Below are positions 23,987 to 33,034 of a stretch of DNA of 64,000 nt, one piece after another; the stretch's first letter is position 1; each line of letters begins with the position of its first letter. A program made the translations under genes and the position numbers. Under the pieces are notes generated by a model. That model worked only from the letters and a program-made list of their open reading frames with translations, ran no database searches and was not told the DNA's origin. Source of the DNA: Bifidobacterium aerophilum. Its GTDB lineage: Bacteria; Actinomycetota; Actinomycetes; Actinomycetales; Bifidobacteriaceae. The stretch spans positions 1-64,000 of the forward strand of contig NZ_WHZW01000008.1 in assembly GCF_010667685.1 (NCBI RefSeq), in the 5' to 3' direction.

Positions 23987-24853
23987 TTGCGGTTCATCAC
24001 CATCGATTCCATCGACGACGATCGCGTCGCGGCGTACACGAACCTAACCGAAATCCAGTTGCGCAACCGGCTGGAACCCGCCAAGGGACTGTTCATCGCG
24101 GAATCCCCCAAAGTCATCGACCGGGCGCTGGCCGCAGGCCGCGAACCGATCTCGCTGCTCGTCGAGGAGCCGTGGATCGAAGGCATGGCCGATACGTTCG
24201 CGTTCGTGGACGACCATTGGGGTCCCGACATCCCCGTCTACGTCGCTTCCCCGGAACAGCTGAAACAGCTGACCGGGTACCGTCTGCATCGCGGCGCCCT
24301 GTCCGCCATGCGCCGATGGCCGCTGCCGTCCGTGGCAGAGGTGTGCGCCGGAGCCCGACGCGTCGCCGTCATGGAGAACATCGTCGACCACACGAACGTG
24401 GGCGCGCTCATGCGCTCCGCCGCGGCGCTTGACGTGGATGCCGTACTCGTCACCCCGTCATGCGGCGATCCGCTGTACCGACGTGCCGCACGCGTGTCCA
24501 TGGGCACCGTCTTCCAGATCCCGTGGACGCGCATCGGGATGGAATCGAAGCACGCATGGCCGTTCGACGGTCTGAAGGAACTGCATGACCTGGGCTTCAC
24601 CACCGTGGCGATGGCGTTGACCGACGATTCGATCAGCCTGGATGAACTGGTACGTCGACTGAACAACGGCGCGGCCGACCCCGACCATATCGACAAGCTT
24701 GCCCTGATCTTCGGCACCGAGGGGGACGGTCTGAGCCGGCACACCATCGCCAACGCCGATCTGACGGTGAAGATCCCGATGAGCCACGGCGTCGACTCGC
24801 TCAACGTGGCCGCATCGAGCGCCGTCGCATTCTATTCGACCAGGATTCGCTGA
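23987..24853 (+). CDS. SpoU/TrmH-family RNA 2'-O-methyltransferase
   Basis: I start at TTG 23987, six bases after CGGAG, because earlier in-frame starts lie inside the tRNA and its terminator; this gives 288 residues. The three SPOUT motifs are present: ENIVDHTNVGALMRSAAAL near 125, LIFGTEGDGLS and IPMSHGVDSLNVAASSA near the end. It methylates a ribose in rRNA or tRNA; the exact target is not evident. N-terminal residues (IQLRNRLEPAKGLFIAESPK) form the usual substrate-binding region. Confidence 0.9.
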   Translation: MRFITIDSIDDDRVAAYTNLTEIQLRNRLEPAKGLFIAESPKVIDRALAAGREPISLLVEEPWIEGMADTFAFVDDHWGPDIPVYVASPEQLKQLTGYRLHRGALSAMRRWPLPSVAEVCAGARRVAVMENIVDHTNVGALMRSAAALDVDAVLVTPSCGDPLYRRAARVSMGTVFQIPWTRIGMESKHAWPFDGLKELHDLGFTTVAMALTDDSISLDELVRRLNNGAADPDHIDKLALIFGTEGDGLSRHTIANADLTVKIPMSHGVDSLNVAASSAVAFYSTRIR

Positions 24854-25006
24854 AAAGTCACGAAAGTCGGGCGACATGCCCACGCGGCTGCCTTGCGTGT
24901 CGCCGAATTTGTGCGAGTATTGACAGTGTCCCCGCGCGAGGATGCGCGGGCGCAAGCAGTTCGGTGTCGCAAGACGCTGTGGATGACCGGAAGAGAGGAA
25001 CATCGG

Positions 25007-26254
25007 ATGGCGAAAAACAAGCAGAAGATCCTGTCCATCGTCCTTGCAGGCGGTGAGGGAACTCGTCTGATGCCGTTGACCCGTGATCGCGCGAAGCCCG
25101 CAGTCCCGTTCGGAGGCGTGTTCCGTCTGATCGATTTTCCGCTGAGCAACCTGGTGAATTCGGATTACCGTCACATCATCGTGCTCACGCAGTACAAGTC
25201 CCACTCGCTTGATCGCCATATCTCGCAGATGTGGCGCTTCTCCTCCCTGCTGGGCAACTACGTCTCCCCTGTCCCGGCGCAGCAGCGTCTCGGCAAGCAC
25301 TGGTACCTCGGCTCCGCGGACGCCATCTACCAGACCATCAACATCATCGAGGACGTGCAGCCCGACATCGTCGTGATCGTCGGCGCCGATCACGTCTACC
25401 GCATGGACTTCGGCCAGATGGTCGAGCAGCACATCGAATCCGGCGCCGAGTTCACGGTGGCCGGCATCCGCCAGCCGATCGCCCAGTCGAACCAGTTCGG
25501 CGTGATCAGCGTTGACCCGGATCACCCCAACCAGATCCGCGAATTCCAGGAGAAGCCGGCCACGACCGAGGGCCTGCCGGACGATCCGAACTCGTTCCTC
25601 GCTTCGATGGGCAACTATGTGGCCAACACGGACGCGCTGTTCGACGCGCTGGCCAAGGACGAGAAGGCCGAGGACACGAAGCACGACATGGGCGGCGACA
25701 TCGCCCCGTACTTCGCGGCGCGCGGCGAGGCCGGCGTGTACGACTTCAACACGAACGTCATTCCGGGCGCCACGGAAACCGATCACGCCTACTGGCGTGA
25801 CGTGGGTACCATCAAGCAGTTCTACGATGCGCACATGGATCTGATCGCCTATGTGCCCGAGTTCAACCTGTACAACCAGGCGTGGCCGATCTACACCGAT
25901 TCCGGCACCCTGCCGCCGGCCAAGTTCGTGCACGCAGGCCGCGACCGTCTGGGCCACGCGACCGATTCCATCGTCTCCCCCGGCGTGATCGTCTCCGGCG
26001 GCGAAGTGCACCACTCGGTGCTTTCCCCGAACGTGCGCATCCACTCGTGGGCGCAGGTCGTCGATTCGGTGCTGTTCGACGGCGTGATCGTCAACCGTCG
26101 CGCCCGCGTGTACAAGGCGATCCTCGACAAGAACGTCGTGCTCACCGAGAACTCGACCGTCGGCATCGACACCGAGCATGATCTCGCCCGCGGCTTCACC
26201 GTGACTCCGGAAGGCATCACCGTCGTGCCGAAGGGCACGATCGTCGACGACTGA
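25007..26254 (+). CDS. glgC: Glucose-1-phosphate adenylyltransferase
   Basis: Makes ADP-glucose from glucose-1-phosphate and ATP, the committed step of glycogen synthesis. 415 residues from ATG 25007 (site GAGAGGA). [21 protein letters not shown] at the N-terminus is the nucleotide-binding loop, [14 protein letters not shown] follows, and a left-handed beta-helix lies after residue 300. It is a single-gene unit with a strong terminator. The upstream region has a GC hairpin (24931-24950) in the leader. Confidence 0.96.
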   Translation: MAKNKQKILSIVLAGGEGTRLMPLTRDRAKPAVPFGGVFRLIDFPLSNLVNSDYRHIIVLTQYKSHSLDRHISQMWRFSSLLGNYVSPVPAQQRLGKHWYLGSADAIYQTINIIEDVQPDIVVIVGADHVYRMDFGQMVEQHIESGAEFTVAGIRQPIAQSNQFGVISVDPDHPNQIREFQEKPATTEGLPDDPNSFLASMGNYVANTDALFDALAKDEKAEDTKHDMGGDIAPYFAARGEAGVYDFNTNVIPGATETDHAYWRDVGTIKQFYDAHMDLIAYVPEFNLYNQAWPIYTDSGTLPPAKFVHAGRDRLGHATDSIVSPGVIVSGGEVHHSVLSPNVRIHSWAQVVDSVLFDGVIVNRRARVYKAILDKNVVLTENSTVGIDTEHDLARGFTVTPEGITVVPKGTIVDD

Positions 26255-26277
26255 TCGGAAAACAGATCCCAACGAAC

Positions 26278-26313
26278 AGGAAAGCCCCGACCGCGTAAGG
26301 TCGGGGCTTTCCT
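26278..26313 (+). terminator. Terminator of glgC
   Basis: Perfect 15-bp arms 26278-26292 and 26299-26313, the right arm ending in GGGGCTTTCCT. Confidence 0.9.
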
Positions 26314-26401
26314 GTTGCGCCGATACTCGATATGAAAAACGGCGGCGTAACGGACATACGCATCCGTCACACCGCCGAATCCGGTTCAGGGCGATAGATT
26401 C

Positions 26402-26992
26402 TCAGTACTTCGGCAGGTTATCGAAGTTGAAGCCGAGCGCGGCCAGCTGGTCGCGGCCTTCCGGCGTGATCTTGTCCATCGTCCAGCGCGGCTGCCATGT
26501 CCAGTCGATGCGGAACTCCTCGACCAGACCGGCCAGCGTGCTCGCGCATTCGTCCTCGATGAGATCCGTCAGAGGGCAAGCCGGCGTGGTGAGCGTCATC
26601 GTGATGATCGCACGGCCCAGCTCGTCGATTTCGATGCCGTAGACCAAGCCCAGATCGATGACGTCGATGCCGAGCTCGGGATCGATGACCTGATGCAAAG
26701 CCTCCTTGACGTCCTCCGCAGTGGCGCGGCCGATGTCGTCCACGGCCTTGAGCGGAATGTCGTCCTCGCTGCTGTGCTCGCCTTCATGGCCGCATTCGCT
26801 CTTCGGATGACGGCCGCACGCGCACATCTCGGTGTCTCCGTCCGCGGCGGCCGGCGCGGGACGACCGCCCGGGAATCCCGCGGCCAGATTCGGGTTGGCC
26901 ATCACGCGACGTGCGGCTTCCTCATCTCCCAGCACCTTGTTCACCGCATCGAACACCGACGGCGCGGGTTCGGGAACCAGATTGTCGCTCAT
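26402..26992 (-). CDS. sufT: SufT-type Fe-S cluster assembly protein
   Basis: The C-terminal two-thirds (from about residue 90) is a MIP18/DUF59 domain with VIDPELGIDVIDLGLVYGI and TPACPLTDLIEDE, where the Cys is the family's conserved residue. SufT-type proteins help deliver Fe-S clusters to targets. The unusual N-terminal 85 residues have MCACGRHPKSECGHEGEH, a Cys/His-rich stretch that could bind metal. It is 71 bases downstream of sufU, across a hairpin, and closes the suf cluster. Confidence 0.85.
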   Translation of the reverse strand: MSDNLVPEPAPSVFDAVNKVLGDEEAARRVMANPNLAAGFPGGRPAPAAADGDTEMCACGRHPKSECGHEGEHSSEDDIPLKAVDDIGRATAEDVKEALHQVIDPELGIDVIDLGLVYGIEIDELGRAIITMTLTTPACPLTDLIEDECASTLAGLVEEFRIDWTWQPRWTMDKITPEGRDQLAALGFNFDNLPKY

Positions 26993-27034
26993 ATCACTCC
27001 AAACGTCGTTGAAAGATCGGTTTCCAATATACTC

Positions 27035-27058
27035 CCGGCTCTCCCGCGGGAGAGCCGG
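27035..27058 (-). terminator. 24-bp palindrome between sufU and sufT
   Basis: CCGGCTCTCCCG followed directly by its complement, starting four bases after the sufU stop. It may stop or dampen transcription before sufT. Confidence 0.65.
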
Positions 27059-27062
27059 ACCA

Positions 27063-27608
27063 TTACTTCGCGGCCAGAGCCTTGGCCACCGAGTCGCGCA
27101 TGCCCTCCCAGCCGAGCAGGGCGCACTTGATGCGCATCGGATACTTGGAGACGCCTTGGAACACGACCGCGTCTTCGAGCTTCTCCTCCTTGGCGTCGTC
27201 GTTCAGGCCGGCGCCGCGGGACTCCATCAGCTCATGGAAGTCACGGAACAGATCCATCGCCTCGTCCACGGTCTTGCCGGCGCACAGGTCGACCATAACC
27301 GACAGGCTCGCCTGCGAGATGGAGCAGCCATGCCCGTCCCACACGAGACGTTCGATGCGATGCGGTTCGGCGTCGGACACCTCCACATGGACGGTGGCCT
27401 CGTCGCCGCAGGTCGGGTTGAACTGGTGGGATTCGCCCGGAGTGCAATACTCATGCGACGCACGAATCGTCGTCTCCGCCGCCGCACTGTCTTCCGATGC
27501 AAGATCCGGAGCGAAGGATTCCTTGCCGTGCGGATCGCGCGCGGCCTCCAGAATGACCTCCTGATACATCTGTTCCAGATCGTCGCCACTCATGCCAAAA
27601 TCGTTCAT
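27063..27608 (-). CDS. sufU: SufU zinc-dependent sulfurtransferase
   Basis: 181 residues. The three SufU zinc cysteines are seen in WDGHGCSISQAS (middle), the more N-terminal NPTCGDEATV and, C-terminally, KCALLGWEGM. SufU takes persulfide from SufS for Fe-S assembly. It is longer than typical SufU (~150) because of an acidic insertion (FAPDLASEDSAAAE). It overlaps closely with sufS (3-base gap). Confidence 0.92.
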   Translation of the reverse strand: MNDFGMSGDDLEQMYQEVILEAARDPHGKESFAPDLASEDSAAAETTIRASHEYCTPGESHQFNPTCGDEATVHVEVSDAEPHRIERLVWDGHGCSISQASLSVMVDLCAGKTVDEAMDLFRDFHELMESRGAGLNDDAKEEKLEDAVVFQGVSKYPMRIKCALLGWEGMRDSVAKALAAK

Positions 27609-27611
27609 ACA

Positions 27612-28883
27612 TCACACCTTAAAAAACGGACGGACTTTCGCCACGGCCTCGACCAGGGCCGCCGCGTCATCGACGCTGTTGTACACGCCGCTGGACGCGC
27701 GGTTGGACGCATACAAGCCGAAATGACGATGCACCGGCTGGGCGCAATGATGGCCGACACGGATGGCGATGCCCTGCGCGTCGATGAACTGGCCGACATC
27801 ATGCGGGTGCACGCCGGCCACGTCGAATGCGACGGTACCGATACGGTCCACGTTCTCGCGCGGGCCGAGGATGCGCACGCCGTCGATGTCGCCGAGCTTC
27901 AGAAGTTCGGCGGCGATCGTCCTCTCATGCGCCTCGATGTTCTCCAAGCCGATGCCCATCATCCATTCGGCGGCGACGCCGGCGGCGACGACCTGCGCGA
28001 CGGGCTGCGTACCGGCCTCGAAGCGTGCCGGCGGCTCCATGTACTGCGCCGGCTGATCCATCCAGGCCAGTTCGACCATCGATCCGCCGAAGTTCGCCGG
28101 AGGCAACGCCTCCAGCAGTTCGCGCTTGCCGTACAGGAACCCGACGCCGGTAGGACCGTACATCTTATGCGCGCTCCATGCGGCGAAGTCGACGTCCATC
28201 GCATGGAAATCGACCTTGAGATGCGGCACCGACTGGCATGCGTCAAGGATGAACACGGCGCCCACCTCATGGGCTCGGCGCACGATGGGCGCGATGTCGG
28301 TGATCGCGCCGGTGGTGTTGCCCACATGCGTGACCGCCACGACCCTGGTGCGCTCGGTGATGACCTCATCGGCCGTATCGGAGCGGACGCGTCCGTCCTC
28401 GGTCAGGTCGAACCATTTGAGCGTCGCCCCCGTGCGGTAGGCAAGCTCCTGGAACGGCAGCAGCACCGAATGGTGTTCGGCCTTGGACACGACGATCTCG
28501 TCGCCGGGCTTCAACGCGAACCGCTTGGCCGCCTCTCCCCCGCGTCCGAGGCTCGCGTTGCCGAATGCGGTTGCCAGAAGGTTCAGGCCGGCGGTCGCGC
28601 CACCGGTGACGACGACCTCCTCCTGTCCTTCCTCCGCGTTCGCGCCGACCAGACGCGCGACCTTGGCGCGCGCATCCTCGAACGCCATGGTCGAACGGGC
28701 CGCCAGCTCATGCGCACCGCGATGCACGCCCGCGTTGATCGTGCGGTAGAAGTCCGCCTCCGTGTCGATCACGCACTGCGGCTTCTGCGATGTCGCCGCC
28801 GAATCGAGATACACGAGCGGATGCCCGTGCACCTCCTGATCCAGAATCGGGAACTGCTCCCGAATCACCTTGAAATCAACCAT
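27612..28883 (-). CDS. sufS: Cysteine desulfurase SufS
   Basis: PLP enzyme of the class V aminotransferase fold that removes sulfur from cysteine as a persulfide. 423 residues; AHKMYGPTGVGFLYGK holds the PLP lysine, VTGGATAGLNL and SKAEHHSVLLPF are present, and the C-terminal region has GIAIRVGHHCAQPVHRH with the active-site Cys. ATG 28883 follows AAAGGGG. A 362-base stretch with two long hairpins separates it from sufC. Confidence 0.95.
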   Translation of the reverse strand: MVDFKVIREQFPILDQEVHGHPLVYLDSAATSQKPQCVIDTEADFYRTINAGVHRGAHELAARSTMAFEDARAKVARLVGANAEEGQEEVVVTGGATAGLNLLATAFGNASLGRGGEAAKRFALKPGDEIVVSKAEHHSVLLPFQELAYRTGATLKWFDLTEDGRVRSDTADEVITERTRVVAVTHVGNTTGAITDIAPIVRRAHEVGAVFILDACQSVPHLKVDFHAMDVDFAAWSAHKMYGPTGVGFLYGKRELLEALPPANFGGSMVELAWMDQPAQYMEPPARFEAGTQPVAQVVAAGVAAEWMMGIGLENIEAHERTIAAELLKLGDIDGVRILGPRENVDRIGTVAFDVAGVHPHDVGQFIDAQGIAIRVGHHCAQPVHRHFGLYASNRASSGVYNSVDDAAALVEAVAKVRPFFKV

Positions 28884-28936
28884 TATTCCCCTTTTATTTA
28901 TGCGCTTTCCGTTTCACTACGAGTTCCAGCGTTGCC

Positions 28937-29026
28937 GCGTGGGGTGGCGGGATGCATATTGTGACACGCTCCGGGCCGCTCTGGCCAAGTCTTTACGGTC
29001 TCAACATGCATCCCGCCACCCCACGC
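28937..29026. ncRNA. Long hairpin element 1 between sufC and sufS
   Basis: Arms 28937-28957 and 29006-29026 are perfectly complementary over 21 bases and enclose a 48-base loop (28958-29005). The loop carries GACACGCTCCGGGCCGCTC, also found in element 2 in the opposite orientation. The type is uncertain: RNA element, terminator or repeat. It lies in the leader of sufS. Confidence 0.6.
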
Positions 29027-29095
29027 TACCTCGCGTATCATCGTTACGTCGTGCAGAACTTGCGCTTGTATCACGCAACGTATACACGCTCACGA

Positions 29096-29183
29096 GCGTG
29101 GGGCTGGGATGTTCTGTTCACGACCGTATGACTCGGCCGAGCGGCCCGGAGCGTGTCGGGAATAGAACATCCCAGCCCCACGC
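29096..29183. ncRNA. Long hairpin element 2 between sufC and sufS
   Basis: Arms 29096-29115 and 29164-29183 pair perfectly over 20 bases around a 48-base loop (29116-29163). On the opposite strand the loop matches that of element 1 closely, with the 19-base core identical. The arms share GCGTGGGG and GGGATG with element 1 but differ between, while staying paired. Confidence 0.6.
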
Positions 29184-29245
29184 GGTCATCGTCGAAACCT
29201 ATCGATATGCTCCGAGCAAAACCGCGAAGCAATCGTGGTCACGAC

Positions 29246-30025
29246 TTACGCCAGCGCGGATTCGGAATCGGCGCCTTCGGGCAGGTACGCGTCGTAGCCG
29301 TGCTCCTCGAGTTCGTCGGCCAGCTCCGGGCCGCCGGTCTTGACGAAGTGGCCGTCCGCGAAGACGTGCACGATGTCCGGCTTGATGTACTTGAGGATGC
29401 GCGTGTAGTGCGTGACCATGAGAATGCCGAAGTTGTTGGCCTCCTTGGCGCGGTTCACGCCTTCGGACACGATGCGCAGCGCGTCGACGTCAAGGCCGGA
29501 GTCGGTTTCGTCGAGGATCGCGAACTTGGGCTTGAGGAGTTCGAGCTGAAGCACTTCGGCGCGCTTCTTCTCGCCGCCGGAGAAGCCTTCGTTGACGGAA
29601 CGCGTGGCGAACTTCGGATCCATGCGCAGGCGCTTCATGGCTTCGGACAGTTCCTTGGTCCACGTGCGGATGGCCGGCGCCTTGCCGTCGACCTCGGTCT
29701 TGGCGGTGCGCAGGAAGTTGGTCATCGACACGCCCGGCACCTCGACCGGATACTGCATGGCGAGGAACAGGCCCTCCTTGGCGCGCTCGTCCGGGGTCTG
29801 CTTGAGGATGTCGACGCCGTCGAGCAGCACTTCGCCCGAGTCGACCTCGTACTTGGGGTGGCCGGCGAGCGTGTAGGCGAGCGTGGACTTGCCGGAGCCG
29901 TTGGGGCCCATGATGGCGTGCGTTTCACCGGAGTTGACGGTCAGGTTCACGCCCTTGAGGATCTGCTTGCGGCCTTCCTTGGTTTCGACGGAGGCGTACA
30001 GGTCCTTGATTTCCAGAGTGGACAT
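29246..30025 (-). CDS. sufC: SufC, Fe-S assembly ATPase
   Basis: 259-residue ABC-type ATPase with Walker A GPNGSGKST, signature FSGGEKKRAEV, Walker B FAILDETDSGLDVDAL. It works with SufB and SufD as a scaffold. ATG 30025 follows AGGAGA. Gene order sufB-sufD-sufC on the leftward strand. Confidence 0.96.
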   Translation of the reverse strand: MSTLEIKDLYASVETKEGRKQILKGVNLTVNSGETHAIMGPNGSGKSTLAYTLAGHPKYEVDSGEVLLDGVDILKQTPDERAKEGLFLAMQYPVEVPGVSMTNFLRTAKTEVDGKAPAIRTWTKELSEAMKRLRMDPKFATRSVNEGFSGGEKKRAEVLQLELLKPKFAILDETDSGLDVDALRIVSEGVNRAKEANNFGILMVTHYTRILKYIKPDIVHVFADGHFVKTGGPELADELEEHGYDAYLPEGADSESALA

Positions 30026-30067
30026 TGAATTCTCCTGTTACTTACGGATGAAAAGTCTGTGATTGGG

Positions 30068-31297
30068 TTACTTGTCTTCGAGCACCGCCTGCATGGCCGC
30101 GTCCTCGCCGCGTGCGAGGCGGCGGTCGATCACGTCCATGAGGTGCTGGGCGACGGAGGGCACGCCGATCTCTTCGACGAGTTCGCCGAAGAAACCGCGC
30201 ACGACGAGCTTGCGGGCCTCGGTTTCGGGGATGCCGCGCGACTGCAGGTAGAACAGTTCCTCGTCGTCGAAACGGCCGACGGAGCTGGCGTGGCCGGCGC
30301 CGATGATGTTGCCGTTCTCGATTTCGAGGTTCGGCTCGGAATCGGCGATGGCACCCGGGGTGAGCACGAGGTTGCGGTTGAGTTCGTAGGAATCGGTGCC
30401 GGGCGCGGTGGGCGCGATCAGCGCGTTGCCGACCCATGTGGAGTGCGCGTCCTTGCCGTCGAGCGCCCCCTTGTAGACCACACGCGACTTGCATTCGGGA
30501 TGGTTGTGCACCACCATCGTGCGGTGTTCGATGTGCTCGCCCGGATCCACGAAGTAGATGCCGAGCATGTTGAGGTCGCCTTGCGGGCCGCCGAAGTCCT
30601 GATCCATGCGGATGCGCACGACATCGCCGCCAAGGGTGACGACGGAGTGGCGCAGCGAGGCGTTCTCGCCGACATGGATGCGATGGTTGCCGACGTGCTT
30701 GGATCCCTTGTCCCATTCCTGGATGAACGTGGCGGAGACGTGGGAGTTCTTGCCGGTGGTGATTTCGACGCCTTCCGCGAGTCGCGCGGTGCCGTTGTGC
30801 TCGACGACGACGTCGCCGTGCGTGCCGTCTGCCGCGGCGATGACCAGATGCAGCGCGTCGAGGTCCTCGCCGCCGCCGATCACGCGGACGAGCACGGGCT
30901 GGGCGAGTTCGCCGGTCAGGTTGACGACGGTGGCGGTGTGGCCCGAGTTCCATTCGACCACGGAAGCGCGGTCGTTCGGCTTGGACACGGTGCCGGAACC
31001 GCCTTCGCCGAGCTTGGTCTGGCTGACGGTCACATGCTCCGGATCGACGGGCGTGCCGTCGACGTTGGAGATCACCAGCGTGGTCTCGCCGCTCGGCTTG
31101 AACACGTCGAAGAATTCCTCGATGCGATCGAGCGGCGTGTACCGCCAGTCCTCCTGCTTGCGGGTCGGCATCGGGAAATCGGCCACGTCGAACGAGCGCG
31201 GCTCCTTGTCGGCACTCGACGGCATGGCCGCCGGGATCGCATACGGGTCGTTCGGATCCGCAACGGGAATGTTGAGTTCAGCAGTATTCGATGCCAT
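30068..31297 (-). CDS. sufD: SufD, Fe-S assembly protein
   Basis: 409 residues of the SufBD beta-helix fold, with TGKNSHVSATFIQEWDKGSKHVG and the C-terminal YLQSRGIPETEARKLVV typical of the family. Pairs with SufB and SufC. Five bases after sufB, 42 before sufC. Confidence 0.95.
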   Translation of the reverse strand: MASNTAELNIPVADPNDPYAIPAAMPSSADKEPRSFDVADFPMPTRKQEDWRYTPLDRIEEFFDVFKPSGETTLVISNVDGTPVDPEHVTVSQTKLGEGGSGTVSKPNDRASVVEWNSGHTATVVNLTGELAQPVLVRVIGGGEDLDALHLVIAAADGTHGDVVVEHNGTARLAEGVEITTGKNSHVSATFIQEWDKGSKHVGNHRIHVGENASLRHSVVTLGGDVVRIRMDQDFGGPQGDLNMLGIYFVDPGEHIEHRTMVVHNHPECKSRVVYKGALDGKDAHSTWVGNALIAPTAPGTDSYELNRNLVLTPGAIADSEPNLEIENGNIIGAGHASSVGRFDDEELFYLQSRGIPETEARKLVVRGFFGELVEEIGVPSVAQHLMDVIDRRLARGEDAAMQAVLEDK

Positions 31298-31302
31298 GGG
31301 AA

Positions 31303-32799
31303 TCAGCCCACCGATCCTTCCATCTGCAATTCGACCAAACGGTTCAGTTCGAGCGCGTATTCCATCGGCAACTCGCGGCTGATCGGCTCGACGAAGCCGC
31401 GAACGATCATGCCCATGGCCTCCTTCTCCTCAAGACCACGGCTCATCAGGTAGAACAGCTGGTCCTCGGAGACCTTGGATACGGTCGCCTCGTGCGCCAT
31501 CGTCACATCGTCCTCGCGCACATCCACATGCGGGTACGTGTCGGAACGGCTGAAGTCGTCGACGAGCAGCGCGTCGCACACGGTCGAGTTCGACGAGCCG
31601 TACGCGCCGTCGACGATCTTGACGAGGCCGCGGTAGGCGGAACGGCCGCCGCCGCGCGAGATCGACTTGGCGACGATCGTGGACTTGGTGTGCGGAGCGA
31701 GGTGGATCATCTTCGCGCCGGTATCCTGGTACTGGCCCTTGCCGGCGAAGCCGAGCGACATCGTGGACGCGGTGGCATACGGCTCGGCCAGAATGCAGGC
31801 CGGATACTTCATCGTGGCCTTGGATCCGATGTTGCCGTCGACCCATTCCATCGTGCCGCCCTCGCGCACGTAGGCGCGCTGGGTGACGAGGTTGTACACG
31901 TTGTTCGACCAGTTCTGCACGGTGGTGTAGCGCACGCGGGCGTGCTTTTCGACGATGATCTCGACGATGGCGGCGTGCAGTGAGTCCTCGGACCAGATCG
32001 GTGCGGTGCAGCCTTCGACATAGTGCACGTAGGAGCCTTCGTCGGCGATGATGAGCGTGCGTTCGAACTGGCCCATGGCCGGCGTGTTGATGCGGAAGTA
32101 GGCCTGCAGCGGGATGTCGACGTGCACGCCCTTGGGAACGTACACGAACGAGCCGCCCGACCACGCGGCGGTGTTGAGCGCGCCGAACTTGTTGTCCTCC
32201 GGGGAGACGACGGTGCCGAAGTACTTGCGGACGAGATCGGGGTACTCGCGCACGGCGGTGTCCGTGTCGACGAAGATCACGCCCTGCTTCTTGAGATCCT
32301 CCTGGATGGAGTTGTAGATGACCTCGGACTCGTACTGCGCGGCGACTCCGGAGACGAGACGCTTCTTTTCGGCTTCGGGGATGCCGAGACGGTCATAGGT
32401 GGAGCGGATGTCGTCCGGCAGCTCCTCCCACGTCTTGGCCTGCTTGTCGATCGGCTTGACGTAGTACTTGAAGTCATCGGCGTTGAATCCGGACAGATCG
32501 ACGCCCCAGTCGGGCATCGGCTTGTCGAGAAACGCCTTGAAGCCGCGCAGACGCATATCGAGCATCCATTCCGGCTCGCCCTTGTCGGCGCTGATGGCTC
32601 TCACGACGTTCTCGTCGATGCCTCGTTTCGCAGCCTCGCCGGCCGCGTCGGAATCATGCCAACCGTAGCTGTAGTCTCCGAACTGCTGGATGATCTCGTC
32701 ATCCTGTTTGATTTTCTCCTCGTTGACGCGGGCGCGATCGGCCACATACTGGCTCATCTCCACGTCAGCCGCGGCGTTTGGCGCTTGGTTTTCGCTCAC
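31303..32799 (-). CDS. sufB: SufB, Fe-S assembly scaffold
   Basis: I start at GTG 32799, nine bases after GGAGGG, giving 498 residues; this matches the family length, while earlier starts add unrelated residues. Landmarks include [28 protein letters not shown] and the C-terminal [20 protein letters not shown]. It is the first gene of the suf operon, with its promoter in the 235 bases upstream. Confidence 0.95.
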   Translation of the reverse strand: MSENQAPNAAADVEMSQYVADRARVNEEKIKQDDEIIQQFGDYSYGWHDSDAAGEAAKRGIDENVVRAISADKGEPEWMLDMRLRGFKAFLDKPMPDWGVDLSGFNADDFKYYVKPIDKQAKTWEELPDDIRSTYDRLGIPEAEKKRLVSGVAAQYESEVIYNSIQEDLKKQGVIFVDTDTAVREYPDLVRKYFGTVVSPEDNKFGALNTAAWSGGSFVYVPKGVHVDIPLQAYFRINTPAMGQFERTLIIADEGSYVHYVEGCTAPIWSEDSLHAAIVEIIVEKHARVRYTTVQNWSNNVYNLVTQRAYVREGGTMEWVDGNIGSKATMKYPACILAEPYATASTMSLGFAGKGQYQDTGAKMIHLAPHTKSTIVAKSISRGGGRSAYRGLVKIVDGAYGSSNSTVCDALLVDDFSRSDTYPHVDVREDDVTMAHEATVSKVSEDQLFYLMSRGLEEKEAMGMIVRGFVEPISRELPMEYALELNRLVELQMEGSVG

Positions 32800-32975
32800 C
32801 GTACGCTTCCCTCCAATCGACTTCACAACGTTCCTACGTAAACCTAACAGATACCGGGGTCCGACTTTAGTATCCGCGCCGAATATTGGCTCAGCGCAAA
32901 CGTGATGCGCGCGACACCGAATACCGGCCGGCAGATGGCGGGATAGCATGCCGTCGAACAGCGACTTCTACGAAC

Positions 32976-32998
32976 AAACCCCGCCTGAAGCGGGGTTT
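32976..32998 (-). terminator. Terminator of the L,D-transpeptidase gene
   Basis: AAACCCCGC stem (32976-32984 / 32990-32998) with a 5-base loop, 36 bases after the stop. Confidence 0.85.
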
Positions 32999-33034
32999 GC
33001 GATGATAATGGTTCGACGGATCGGAACCTATCCG

